From positions 1-16,375 of the forward strand of contig JAHEGP010000043.1 of NCBI GenBank assembly GCA_024645065.1: a stretch of 16,375 bases of DNA, in the 5' to 3' direction. Of the stretch, positions 7,408 through 15,312 are shown one piece after another. This DNA comes from Cellvibrionales bacterium (GTDB lineage: Bacteria; Pseudomonadota; Gammaproteobacteria; Pseudomonadales; JAHEGP01). A program made the position numbers and the translations under genes. How positions within the stretch are numbered: position 1 is the first letter of the stretch; the number at the start of each line of letters is the position of its first letter. Under the pieces are notes generated by a model that saw only the letters and a program-made list of their open reading frames with translations, did not search any database and was not told where the DNA came from.

Positions 7408-7896
7408 TCAAGATCGAGATCGCCGGCCATGCAGACGTGGCGCCAGTTCCAGCAATGCGCGCCGGTATACCTCGCGCTTGAAGGCGACCACCTGTCCCAG
7501 TGGATACCAGTAGCTGACCCAACGCCAATGATCGAACTCGGGCTTGGCATTGCGATGGAAACACACGTCGCTGTCGGTCGCCAGCATACGCAACAAAAAC
7601 CATTTTTGCTTCTGGCCGATACAGACCGGCTCACGATGACGGCGCACCAACCTGTCGGGCAAACGATAATGCAACCATCCCTGGGTGCAGGTCATGACTT
7701 CCACCTGGTGTGAGTGCAAGCCTACCTCTTCATGCAGTTCACGCAGCATCGCCTCCTCAGGGGTCTCATCAGACCGGATGCCACCCTGGGGGAATTGCCA
7801 TGAGTCCTGCCCGATGCGACGCGCCCACAGCAATTGACCCTGTTGATTGGCCAGGACAATGCCAACGTTTGGCCTGTACCCGTTGCTATCGACCAT
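7408..7896 (-). CDS. rppH: RNA pyrophosphohydrolase
   Basis: RppH (NudH/YgdP) removes pyrophosphate from the 5' end of transcripts, turning triphosphate into monophosphate and opening them to RNase E decay. The 162-residue protein, starting at ATG 7896, begins with MVDSNGYRPNVG, the family's usual N-terminus. The Nudix box lies at 38-60 (GG...ETPEEAMLRELHEEVGL). The RppH-specific IGQKQKWFLL and FDHWRWVSYWYP segments follow. The frame is open 16 codons further upstream, but that extension matches nothing in the family. The gene precedes ptsP by 12 bases and diverges from the HAD phosphatase gene across a 153-base gap in which I see no convincing promoter match. Confidence 0.96.
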   Translation of the reverse strand: MVDSNGYRPNVGIVLANQQGQLLWARRIGQDSWQFPQGGIRSDETPEEAMLRELHEEVGLHSHQVEVMTCTQGWLHYRLPDRLVRRHREPVCIGQKQKWFLLRMLATDSDVCFHRNAKPEFDHWRWVSYWYPLGQVVAFKREVYRRALLELAPRLHGRRSRS

Positions 7897-8049
7897 ACCG
7901 CCGCTATTCCCTACCGTGTGATTATCGGCGCTATTGTTCCACAAACTGCCTGAGACGCCAAACCCCGCCGGGACAATAATTATCGATGCCGGGGCCCGCG
8001 ATTGTGCTACCGTATCGCCCTGGCCTGTTCACTGCGCGGACATCGAAAT

Positions 8050-8721
8050 ATGGCACTGGCAATATTCGACCTCGACCATACACTGATCAATGGAGATAGC
8101 GATCATGCCTGGGGAGAATTCATAGCAGACAAGGGTCTGGTCGATGGCGACAGCTATCGGCGGCGCAATGACGACTATTTTCGCGACTACCAGGCCGGCA
8201 ATCTGGATATCATTGCCTACCAGGAGTTTGTCCTGGAACCCATGTGCCGTTTTAGCATGGCAGAAATCGATGCCCTGCACCGGGAGTTCATGTCGGTAAA
8301 AATCAACCCCATGCGACGGCCAAGGGCCGACAAGCTCGTTGCCCGTCACCGCCATGCCGGCGATACCCTGTTGATTATCACCGCCACCAACCTCTTTATC
8401 ACCGGGCCCATTGGCCACGCACTGGGTATCGAGACCGTCATTGCGACCGAGGGCGAGATCAAGGGCAAGCGCTTCACCGGCAGGGTCAAGGGAACTCCCT
8501 GCTACCAGCAGGGCAAGGTGAAACGCCTGGAGGGTTGGCTGCGCGATAACAACCTGTCCCTGGAGGGTGACAGCTATTTTTACAGCGACTCCCACAACGA
8601 CCTGCCACTGCTCAAAATGGTCTCCCACCCGGTGGCGGTCGACCCAGACAGCACCTTGCGACACTATGCACAGAGGATGAATTGGCCGATTATCAGCCTG
8701 CAGGGAAATCCCTCCGGTTAA
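8050..8721 (+). CDS. HAD-IB family phosphatase (SerB/histidinol-phosphatase-like)
   Basis: This is a 223-residue cytoplasmic HAD-superfamily phosphatase of subfamily IB. All four catalytic motifs are visible. Motif I is FDLDHTL, with nucleophile Asp7 and acid/base Asp9. Motif II is Thr111 in IITATN, motif III is Lys156 in QQGKVK, and motif IV is YSDSHNDLPLL, with Asp180 and Asp184. The helical cap lies between motifs I and II. Subfamily IB contains phosphoserine phosphatases; I recall that a Pseudomonas aeruginosa homologue beside rppH has been reported as a histidinol-phosphate phosphatase, so that is the best guess at a substrate. ATG 8050 is chosen because it gives motif I its usual place at residues 6-12; a start at 8002 would add 16 residues. 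It diverges from rppH and converges on the methyltransferase gene 10 bases away. Confidence 0.88.
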   Translation: MALAIFDLDHTLINGDSDHAWGEFIADKGLVDGDSYRRRNDDYFRDYQAGNLDIIAYQEFVLEPMCRFSMAEIDALHREFMSVKINPMRRPRADKLVARHRHAGDTLLIITATNLFITGPIGHALGIETVIATEGEIKGKRFTGRVKGTPCYQQGKVKRLEGWLRDNNLSLEGDSYFYSDSHNDLPLLKMVSHPVAVDPDSTLRHYAQRMNWPIISLQGNPSG

Positions 8722-8731
8722 GCCACTTTCG

Positions 8732-9925
8732 CTAGCCCGTGGTCACCTGGCAAAAAAGGGTTTTCAGGTAGGCGGTTTCAGCGATGGCAGGATGCACGGG
8801 ATGATCCGGCCCCTGGTAGCCACGGCCGATAACCCGAACATCCCGCTGCAACTGGCGACTACTGGCCCGCACGATATCCATCAGTGACTCTTCGGTGCAA
8901 TGCAGGGAGCACGATGCAGAAACCAGATAACCCCCTGGCTCGACCAGCCGCATCGCCAGTTCGTTGATGCGATGGTAGCCCTGCAGGCCCTGGCGGACAT
9001 CCTTGCGCCGCTTGATGAATGCCGGTGGGTCCAGCACCACCAGGTCGAAACGCCGGCCCTGTTGGTACAGGTCCCGCATCGATTGCTGGGCATTACCCTC
9101 GCGCACCTCGCAGCATGCGCCCACACCATTGCGCTGGGCATTTTCGACAGCCAGCTCCAGAGCACTGGCGGACGAGTCGAGCATGAGCACTTCGCTGGCA
9201 CCGGCAGTGGCCGCCTGCACACCCCAGCCGCCAATGTAACTGCAGACATCGAGTACCCTCGCCCCCCCGGCCAGGCGCTGCATCGCCCGGCGATTGAGGC
9301 GATGATCGTAGAACCAACCGGTTTTCTGGCCATCGAGCACCGGGATCACAAACTCGGTATCGTTCTCAGTGATCAGAACCGGTTGCGGAAGCTTGCCCAC
9401 CGCCAGTCGCACCTGGCTCTCGAGGCCCTCGGACTCGCGGGTCGCCGAGTCGTTGCGCAGCACAATCGCCGAGGGTTTGAGCGTGGCCTCGAGCGCAGCA
9501 ATCACGTCATCCAGCATCCGTTCCATGCCCGCCGTGTTTACCTGCAACACCAACACCGAGCCATAGCGATCAGCAACGAGACCGGGAAGCCCATCGCTGT
9601 CACCATAGATAAGCCGATAGAAGGGTTGCTGGAACAGGCGTTGGCGCAATTGCAATGCCGACTCGATGCGCGCCTGTATCAGCCGTCGGTCAGCCGGCTG
9701 CCGATAAGTCCGCGACAGGATGCGGGCACAGATCAAGGTATTGGGGTTGACGTAAGCAATCGCCAGGGGCTTCCCGCGACTGTCTTCCAGCAGTACCTGG
9801 TCGCCCGGGCTGAAACTCTTCAGCGGGCTGTGGGCGATGTCTACCTCGTTACTGTATACCCAAAGATGCCCACCGCGCAGGCGCCGGTCACAGCCAGGCT
9901 TCAAACGCAGTGCTGATAACTCCAA
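8732..9925 (-). CDS. rlmI: RlmI-type class I SAM-dependent rRNA (cytosine-C5) methyltransferase
   Basis: This protein probably methylates a cytosine of 23S rRNA (E. coli RlmI makes m5C1962). It has 397 residues, like E. coli RlmI at 396. An N-terminal PUA domain (about 1-75, with GGHLWVYSNEVD) is followed by RLIYGDSDGLPGLVADRYG (104-122), GQKTGWFYDHR (199-209), the SAM-binding motif VLDVCSYIGGWG (224-235), the catalytic DPPAF (299-303) and SASCS (336-340). The start appears to be TTG at 9925, five bases after the gcvH stop. No ATG lies near the conserved N-terminus, and LSALRLKPGCDRRLR matches where homologues begin. It probably shares a transcript with gcvH. RlmI is the closest family, but target specificity is inferred. 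Confidence 0.87.
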   Translation of the reverse strand: MELSALRLKPGCDRRLRGGHLWVYSNEVDIAHSPLKSFSPGDQVLLEDSRGKPLAIAYVNPNTLICARILSRTYRQPADRRLIQARIESALQLRQRLFQQPFYRLIYGDSDGLPGLVADRYGSVLVLQVNTAGMERMLDDVIAALEATLKPSAIVLRNDSATRESEGLESQVRLAVGKLPQPVLITENDTEFVIPVLDGQKTGWFYDHRLNRRAMQRLAGGARVLDVCSYIGGWGVQAATAGASEVLMLDSSASALELAVENAQRNGVGACCEVREGNAQQSMRDLYQQGRRFDLVVLDPPAFIKRRKDVRQGLQGYHRINELAMRLVEPGGYLVSASCSLHCTEESLMDIVRASSRQLQRDVRVIGRGYQGPDHPVHPAIAETAYLKTLFCQVTTG

Positions 9926-9930
9926 CGGGA

Positions 9931-10320
9931 TTACTCGTCTTCACATTGCTGCTGATAGGCAGCGGCATCGAGCAAATTTTCCAGCTCAGCAATATCCGCG
10001 GGTTGCAGCCGGAAAAACCAGCCCTCACCGTAGGCATCGGCATTGACCGTCTCCGGCGCATCTTCCAGTGCCGTGTTGACCGCGATTACCTCGCCACCCA
10101 CCGGTGCGTAGACGTCAGAAGCCGCCTTGACCGACTCCACAACGGCAGCCTCGGCACCCGCGGACAGCACCGCGCCCTGCTCCGGTAACTCGACAAATAC
10201 CACATCACCGAGCGCATCCTGGGCGTGATCGGAAATGCCAACGGTGACGCTGCCATCGGCTTCGAGTCGAGCCCACTCATGGGAGCTGGCATACTTTAGA
10301 TTCTGTGGAATTTCGCTCAT
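9931..10320 (-). CDS. gcvH: Glycine cleavage system H protein
   Basis: GcvH is the lipoylated carrier of the glycine cleavage complex. It shuttles the aminomethyl group between the decarboxylase GcvP, the aminomethyltransferase GcvT and lipoamide dehydrogenase. The 129-residue protein is full length, with SSHEWARLE (12-20), VGISDHAQDALGDVVFVELPE (27-47) and the lipoylation site VESVKAASDVYAP, where Lys65 is the modified residue, then NADAYGEGWFF. A good Shine-Dalgarno (AGGTGA) lies eight bases before the ATG. Unusually, gcvT and gcvP are not next to it. Instead it stands alone between ubiI (277 bases upstream) and the RlmI-type methyltransferase, so it could serve a distant gcvTP or a lipoate-relay role. 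Confidence 0.96.
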   Translation of the reverse strand: MSEIPQNLKYASSHEWARLEADGSVTVGISDHAQDALGDVVFVELPEQGAVLSAGAEAAVVESVKAASDVYAPVGGEVIAVNTALEDAPETVNADAYGEGWFFRLQPADIAELENLLDAAAYQQQCEDE

Positions 10321-10353
10321 GGATTCACCTGTGTTTGCTACCTGTGTCTACTA

Positions 10354-10383
10354 ATAATGTCTGCTATCAATGTCAGCTGCCAA
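10354..10383 (-). promoter_or_regulatory. Candidate promoter of gcvH-rlmI
   Basis: On the minus strand TTGGCA (10383-10378, five of six -35 positions) and CATTAT (10359-10354, four of six -10 positions) are 18 bases apart. Transcription would begin near 10347, giving a leader of only about 27 bases, too short for a glycine riboswitch. Confidence 0.35.
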
Positions 10384-10535
10384 TGGGGGGCCGGCTTGCC
10401 GCTGACTGTTTTCGCAATATCCCCGGGCCGTCCGGTTCTGCCGGGCTGGCTGGAGGGAGCGGGCTGGAACAACACACTGTCATCAACGCGGCAAGCCAAA
10501 TTTTACTCTGGACAGGCCGGGATTAACAATCACAA

Positions 10536-10577
10536 GCGTCCTGCCCGGGCCCACCGGGGCGGCACCGGGAAAGACGC
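10536..10577. repeat. Compound inverted repeat between ubiI and gcvH
   Basis: The segment begins GCGTC and ends GACGC. Inside, CCCGG pairs with CCGGG and GCCC pairs with GGGC around a four-base loop, giving a nested but interrupted hairpin of about 42 bases just downstream of the ubiI stop. It could end the ygfB-ubiI transcript, although no proper T-run follows it on the minus strand. The rest of the 277-base gap (10321-10597) shows a candidate gcvH promoter, no credible gene and no riboswitch core. Confidence 0.35.
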
Positions 10578-10597
10578 ATAAAACCGCCACGGCATGC

Positions 10598-11821
10598 TCA
10601 TAGACCCATGGCCTGGCGCATGATCCGGCGCTTGACTGCGGGGGTTCGATTGAGTCGACTCATTCCCGAGTTGCGCAGCCATCGAATGCCCAGGCCCTGC
10701 TGGCTGAACAGGCGCTTGAACCCGTCCATAACCAGCATCATCCCCAGGTTGTCTGCGATACGACGCCGCTGGTATCGACTCAATACCGACGCCAGGCCTG
10801 GCTCCAGACCCTGGGCAACGGCACGCAGCAACTCCTGGGATAACACTTCAACATCCTTCAGACCGAGGTTGATACCCTGGCCCGCCAGGGGGTGAATCGT
10901 ATGGGCCGCATCACCCACCAGCGCAATGCCGGGCTTGAAATAGCGCGTGGCATGACGCTGGCGCAGCGGGTAACTGGCGCGCGGTGCGGCGCGAACGATA
11001 CCACCGAGGCGATACTCGAAGGCACTCCCCAGGGCATCACAAAATTGCCCGTCATCCATAGCCCCGATGCGCTCGGCGAGCTCGGTCTGGGCAGACCAGA
11101 CAATGGAACAATGGTTCTGCCCGGCGCTGGCAAGGGGCAGGAAAGCCAGCGGGCCCTCCGGCAGGAATCGTTGCCAGGCGGTCTGCTGATGGGGGAGTTC
11201 GGTAGCAACTGTGGTCACCGTGGCAATATGCTGGTAATCCCATTCCCGGGTATTGAACCCCGCTAAACCCCGAATCGTCGACACGGCGCCATCAGCAGCA
11301 ACCACCAATCCCGCTGCCAGCCGACTGCCATCGTCCAGCAGCAGCGAGTATGCCAGTACCTCACCGGTATCGTGATCCGGGGTTTCGGGCAATAGCTCGG
11401 CAACCCTGCGACCATCCAGCATCACCACATTCGGGGCCTGCTTCAGTAGCTGGCGCAAGGCCCACACCGTTACCCTGTTTTCGACGATGTGGCCCAGGCA
11501 CGGCTGCTGCATGTCGGCGGCACAGAAGTCGATTGCTCCGGTACCATCAGCGTCCCAAACGTGCATGTGCCGGTAGGGGCTCACCTGAATTCCAGCCATC
11601 AACGACCACGCGCCGAGTTGGCCCAGGAAGCTCCGGGATGCCGGTGTCAGGGCACTGACCCTGGGGTCAAAATCATCAAGCTCGTGACTAACGGCGGGGG
11701 ATTCGTCTGCCATGGCAGAGGCTTCAATCACTGCAACTTGCAGCGAACTGCCTGCCAAAGCCGCCGCCAGTGCCGAGCCGGCGATTCCGCCTCCCACGAT
11801 GATCACATCGAATCGAGCCAC
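10598..11821 (-). CDS. ubiI: Ubiquinone biosynthesis C5-hydroxylase UbiI (VisC-type)
   Basis: UbiI is an FAD-dependent aromatic hydroxylase that adds the C5 hydroxyl in ubiquinone synthesis, acting with the other Ubi proteins in a soluble complex. The 407-residue protein (E. coli UbiI is about 400) has the N-terminal dinucleotide-binding GGGIAG (10-15), the ubiquinone-hydroxylase segment DPRVSALTP (52-60), the ADG motif (176-178) and GDAAHTIHPLAGQGINLGLKD (303-323), which binds FAD. The intact GDAAH separates it from the neighbouring UbiH. The start is GTG at 11821, one base after the ubiH stop; the ubiH tail AGAGGGGGTTGA supplies a purine-rich Shine-Dalgarno, so translation is probably coupled. 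Assignment to UbiI rather than UbiF rests on gene order beside ubiH and pepP. Confidence 0.88.
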   Translation of the reverse strand: MARFDVIIVGGGIAGSALAAALAGSSLQVAVIEASAMADESPAVSHELDDFDPRVSALTPASRSFLGQLGAWSLMAGIQVSPYRHMHVWDADGTGAIDFCAADMQQPCLGHIVENRVTVWALRQLLKQAPNVVMLDGRRVAELLPETPDHDTGEVLAYSLLLDDGSRLAAGLVVAADGAVSTIRGLAGFNTREWDYQHIATVTTVATELPHQQTAWQRFLPEGPLAFLPLASAGQNHCSIVWSAQTELAERIGAMDDGQFCDALGSAFEYRLGGIVRAAPRASYPLRQRHATRYFKPGIALVGDAAHTIHPLAGQGINLGLKDVEVLSQELLRAVAQGLEPGLASVLSRYQRRRIADNLGMMLVMDGFKRLFSQQGLGIRWLRNSGMSRLNRTPAVKRRIMRQAMGL

Positions 11822-11822
11822 C

Positions 11823-13076
11823 TCAACCCCCTCTGCGAGACCAGCTGACTGAACGCCCGCCCAGGCCGGCAGCCTGGCGCAGGAACCATGATTTTGCGGG
11901 CATCACCACGTCCAGCGCAGATAAGCCGAGATCCCGCGCTACCGCAACCAGCGGCTGGGACCAGGTAAATACATCGGATACCCGATCACTGAACAGGGTC
12001 GTCGCGCGCTGGTCCCAGGCCTGTGCCTGGTGGTAAGACTGCAATACCGATAGCTCGCCAAACCGGCGCCCGGCGCCGTGCGCGCCGCGCAAAACCTCGA
12101 CCAGGTTAGCAACATCGCGCAGTGCCAGATTGAACCCCTGTCCCGCAACCGGATGCAGGAAGTGGGCAGCGTTGCCCATAACCACCACACCCGAGCGCAC
12201 CTGCTCAACGGCCTCAACCAGTTGCAATGGATAGCTGTGCCGCTGCCCCAGTTTGGTAAAGGCCCCAAGGCGATGGCCAAAGCGCTCCTGCAGCTGCTCC
12301 AGGAAAGCCTCGTCATCCAGCGCTGCAGTGGCAGCGGCGAGGGCGTCGGGCATTGTCCAAACCAGCGCGCTGCGCGAGGTCGCCGTGCTTGCCTGCAGTG
12401 GTAAAAGCGCCATCGGGCCCTGATCGGTGAAGCGCTCATAAGCCCGGCCGTTGTGCGGTTGCGCGGTGCCGACATTGGCGATGATGGCCTGGTGACCATA
12501 GTCGTTCTGACGGTAGCCAATACCCAGGGAGCCGGCCAAGGCCGAGTAGGCGCCATCGGCTATCACGAGCAAGTCGCAGCAGGTTTCGGCGCTATCCCCG
12601 TCCTGTTCAAGCTCGACCCTGCAGCGCGCGTCCGTGAGCATGCTCACCCCGCGCACGGTAGCCGGAGCACACCAGTGCAAACGCTGGTAGCGCTGCAATT
12701 GGTCGAGCAAAACGCGACCCAGCCACTGGTTTTCAACCACGTAGCCAAGGGCCGGTAGCGCTTCGTCGCTGGCCCGCATCAGCGTTGAACCCGGTCGCCC
12801 GCGAGTCGACACATGGATGCTGTCGATGGGACAAGCCTGCTGCGCCAGAACCTCCCAAACACCGAGTCCGGCGTAGATCTCCCGGCTTCCCGCCGCGAGC
12901 GCCGTCGAGCGGGCATCGAAGCTGGGTTGGTATGACAGCTCTCCCCGTGGCGGAAGCGGAACGCTTTCGACCACCAGGATATCGAGACCGTCGTCAAAGA
13001 CCTGCGCCAGAGCCAGGGCAAGACTGGCGCCCACCATACCGCCACCGGCGATAACGATATCGTAATTCGATTTCAC
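11823..13076 (-). CDS. ubiH: 2-octaprenyl-6-methoxyphenol hydroxylase UbiH
   Basis: UbiH is an FAD monooxygenase that introduces the C1 hydroxyl of the ubiquinone ring. The 417-residue protein shows the Rossmann start DIVIAGGGMVGAS (6-18), SFDARSTALA (52-61), GYVVEN (111-116), the ADGAYS motif (about 173-178) and GNAAHFLHPVAGQGFNLALRD (301-321). GNAAH in place of the GDAAH of most family members is typical of UbiH and supports the name. The start is GTG at 13076, overlapping the pepP stop as GTGA. It is the middle gene of a pepP-ubiH-ubiI set conserved across gammaproteobacteria. Confidence 0.93.
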   Translation of the reverse strand: MKSNYDIVIAGGGMVGASLALALAQVFDDGLDILVVESVPLPPRGELSYQPSFDARSTALAAGSREIYAGLGVWEVLAQQACPIDSIHVSTRGRPGSTLMRASDEALPALGYVVENQWLGRVLLDQLQRYQRLHWCAPATVRGVSMLTDARCRVELEQDGDSAETCCDLLVIADGAYSALAGSLGIGYRQNDYGHQAIIANVGTAQPHNGRAYERFTDQGPMALLPLQASTATSRSALVWTMPDALAAATAALDDEAFLEQLQERFGHRLGAFTKLGQRHSYPLQLVEAVEQVRSGVVVMGNAAHFLHPVAGQGFNLALRDVANLVEVLRGAHGAGRRFGELSVLQSYHQAQAWDQRATTLFSDRVSDVFTWSQPLVAVARDLGLSALDVVMPAKSWFLRQAAGLGGRSVSWSRRGG

Positions 13077-14398
13077 GCCTGCCTGCCCGCCGCCATCAGC
13101 GCCTCGATCTCTTCCAGTTGCTTGGGCACCCCGTAACTCAGTATTTCACAACCGGTCCGGGTTACGACCACATCATCTTCAATGCGAATGCCTGTGCCGC
13201 GCCACTTTTTCGCCACTTTGGTATTACCCGGTGCGATATAGAGACCCGGTTCCACTGTCAACACCATGCCCGGCTCCAGTTCTCGCCATTGGTCACCGAT
13301 TTTATAATCGCCGACATCGTGCACGTCCATCCCCAGCCAGTGTCCGGTTCGGTGCATGTAAAAAGCCTGGTAGGCCTGCTTGTCGATGAGGCGCTGCAGC
13401 GGTCCCTTTAACAGCCCCAGCTTGCGCAAGCCGTCGGTCAGGACCCTGACCGCGACCTCATGGGGGACATTCCAGGTCACGCCGGGCTTGATACTGTCGA
13501 TGGCAGCCAGCTGGGCATCGAGACAGAGTTGGTACAACTGTGCCTGGGCAGCGTTGAATATCCCGCTCACCGGAAAGGTTCGAGTAATATCGGATGCATA
13601 TCCCTCCAGTTCGCAACCGGCATCGATCAACACCAGGTCGCCATCTTTCAGGCTGCGGTTGTTGTCGGTGTAATGCAGGATACAGCCGTTATCGCCGGAG
13701 CCGACAATCGGGGGATACGCCCAGTTGCGGCAGCCATTTGTCATAAACTCGTGCTGGAGTTCTGCCTCCAGGTGATATTCGTTGAGCCCGGATCGGCAAG
13801 CCTGCATCGCCCGCACATGGGCAGCAGCAGATATCGCGGCCGCGCGACGCATCACCTTGAGCTCGGCAGGGCTTTTCAGCAAACGCATCTCGTGCAGTAA
13901 ATGATCGAGGTCGACAAACTCCCCCGGCGGATGCGCACCACTGCGCACTTTGCCGCGGATAGTGTTGAGCCAATCCATAATGCGGCGGTCAAAATCCGGG
14001 GTCCGACCCATGGCGTAGTAGATCCGCTCGCGACCCTCCATCAGGCCGGGCAGGATGTCGTCGATGTCGCTGATCGGAAATGCATCATCGGCACCGAAAT
14101 CAGCACACACGCCCTCCGGCCCCGAGCGATGACCATTCCATAGTTCCCTGGCGGGATCGCGCTCCTGGCAGAACATGACATACTGGCCTTGCCGCCTCCC
14201 CGGCAATAGCACCAGCACCGCATCCGGCTCATCAAAACCGCTGAGGTAATGGAAATCACTATCCTGGCGAAACGGGTATTCAACGTCGCGATTGCGCACC
14301 AACTGCTGGGCCGCCGGTACAACCGCAATACTATTTGGCCCCATGGTGGCCATCAGGTCCTTTCGGCGGCGATTGTATTCACGCCTGGATATCGTCAT
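13073..14398 (-). CDS. pepP: Xaa-Pro aminopeptidase
   Basis: PepP is a cytoplasmic dimanganese peptidase that removes an N-terminal residue before proline. The 441-residue protein from ATG 14398 matches the E. coli length. It has an N-terminal domain starting TISRREYNRRRKDL and a pita-bread catalytic domain. The five metal ligands are visible: Asp259 in LIDAGCE, Asp270 in SDITRTFP, His353 in HRTGHWLG, Glu383 in TVEPGLY and Glu407 in IRIEDDV. VGSGDNGCILHYT and HDVG complete the active site. An ATG at 14461 would add 21 residues with no counterpart in the family. Its stop overlaps the ubiH GTG by four bases. Confidence 0.95.
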   Translation of the reverse strand: MTISRREYNRRRKDLMATMGPNSIAVVPAAQQLVRNRDVEYPFRQDSDFHYLSGFDEPDAVLVLLPGRRQGQYVMFCQERDPARELWNGHRSGPEGVCADFGADDAFPISDIDDILPGLMEGRERIYYAMGRTPDFDRRIMDWLNTIRGKVRSGAHPPGEFVDLDHLLHEMRLLKSPAELKVMRRAAAISAAAHVRAMQACRSGLNEYHLEAELQHEFMTNGCRNWAYPPIVGSGDNGCILHYTDNNRSLKDGDLVLIDAGCELEGYASDITRTFPVSGIFNAAQAQLYQLCLDAQLAAIDSIKPGVTWNVPHEVAVRVLTDGLRKLGLLKGPLQRLIDKQAYQAFYMHRTGHWLGMDVHDVGDYKIGDQWRELEPGMVLTVEPGLYIAPGNTKVAKKWRGTGIRIEDDVVVTRTGCEILSYGVPKQLEEIEALMAAGRQA

Positions 14399-14500
14399 AG
14401 TCAGCTGCTCGGTATCTCTGTCAATCAGTGGTCCGCTGCAAACATTAGCTGGCGCTGCCATCAGCCAATCGGGGCTGTCTGCAAGGGATCTGAAGGTGTA

Positions 14501-15112
14501 TCAGTGAAGTTTATTGCTGCCCGGGAACAATGCCCTGGCAGAGTGAGCGGGTACACGGGTAGCATCTTTCGTAACCAGTTCCGTAAAAGCAGAAAGCACC
14601 ACCAAACGCACGTATTCGACCAACTCGATCAAGTCTCGCTCCGCATCGTCGTCAGCTGTCGCGAGTTGCGCGATCGATGCCAGGTCATCAAACCCTTCAA
14701 GCAGCTCGGCGGGCAACTTGTCCCAATGCTGCTGGTCTTGTCCAGCCAGGGCGAGACCGGCAAGAAAGCCTTCACACCATTGCGCCAAAGCAGCGGCACG
14801 TTCCCCCAGGGGTGCAGAGTCGGGCGGCAGCAGTAACTGGAAGCCAAAATCGTCTCTACCCAACGCGGTAACGACCTGCCGCGGCAAATCCAGCAACCTG
14901 CCAAGCTCGGGGCTGGCATCGATGTCTGGCGCAAGACCGATGAACTCCTTCGCCTGAGCCGACCAGTCTGCGCCTATCGCGCAATGGTTGCCAATCAACT
15001 TTCCGCACACCATGCCATGGTAAGCCGAGGTTGACACGACCGCTTCCAGCTCGGCCATCGCATCGTCTACACGATCAAAATCATCTTGTGCAATGTCGTT
15101 GCGGTTATCCAT
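14501..15112 (-). CDS. ygfB: YgfB/UPF0149 family protein
   Basis: This 203-residue, acidic, mostly helical protein belongs to the UPF0149 (YgfB/YecA-related) family. The family marks SAYHGMVCG (29-37) and WCEGFLAG (112-119) are present, followed by a YVRLVVLSAFTEL helix. The biochemical function is not established; in Pseudomonas aeruginosa a YgfB has been reported to counter the activator AlpA and so affect beta-lactam tolerance, which need not hold here. It is the first gene of the ygfB-pepP-ubiH-ubiI series, 102 bases ahead of pepP, and divergent from the coiled-coil/zapA pair, an arrangement kept in many gammaproteobacteria. Confidence 0.9.
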   Translation of the reverse strand: MDNRNDIAQDDFDRVDDAMAELEAVVSTSAYHGMVCGKLIGNHCAIGADWSAQAKEFIGLAPDIDASPELGRLLDLPRQVVTALGRDDFGFQLLLPPDSAPLGERAAALAQWCEGFLAGLALAGQDQQHWDKLPAELLEGFDDLASIAQLATADDDAERDLIELVEYVRLVVLSAFTELVTKDATRVPAHSARALFPGSNKLH

Positions 15113-15234
15113 ATCGGCACCCGGCGGTTTGCGCCCAATAGTAGCAGTTTTACTCTTGCCAGGCAGCGCTTTGTCAAATCGACCGGCTCAGCAACGTTTT
15201 CCTGCGGTAATCGCTTAAAATACCGTGGCTTGCA

Positions 15235-15263
15235 TTGACCGCAACAGGCTGTCAACTTATATT
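15235..15263 (+). promoter_or_regulatory. Strong sigma70 promoter of the coiled-coil/zapA operon
   Basis: TTGACC (15235-15240, five of six) and TATATT (15258-15263, five of six) are separated by the ideal 17 bases, in an AT-rich stretch. Transcription would start near 15270, about 43 bases before the ATG at 15313. It is the best sigma70 match I found in the window. Confidence 0.65.
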
Positions 15264-15312
15264 TAATATCAGGCATTTATTAAATAAAAATATCCCGGGG
15301 AACACTTCAAAT

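Noticed and set aside
7897..8049. Divergent promoters for rppH and the HAD gene
   Set aside because: Promoters must exist here, but no -35/-10 pair with acceptable spacing and match stood out on either strand, so none is annotated.
8900..9916. 338-codon plus-strand frame opposite the RlmI-type gene
   Set aside because: Antisense shadow; the minus-strand protein has all methyltransferase motifs.
10321..10597. Glycine riboswitch ahead of gcvH
   Set aside because: I looked for the conserved core elements on the minus strand and saw none; the likely promoter leaves only about 27 bases of leader.
14399..14461. 21-codon N-terminal extension of PepP
   Set aside because: Known PepP proteins begin at the SRREYNRRR-type helix, which the ATG at 14398 precedes directly.
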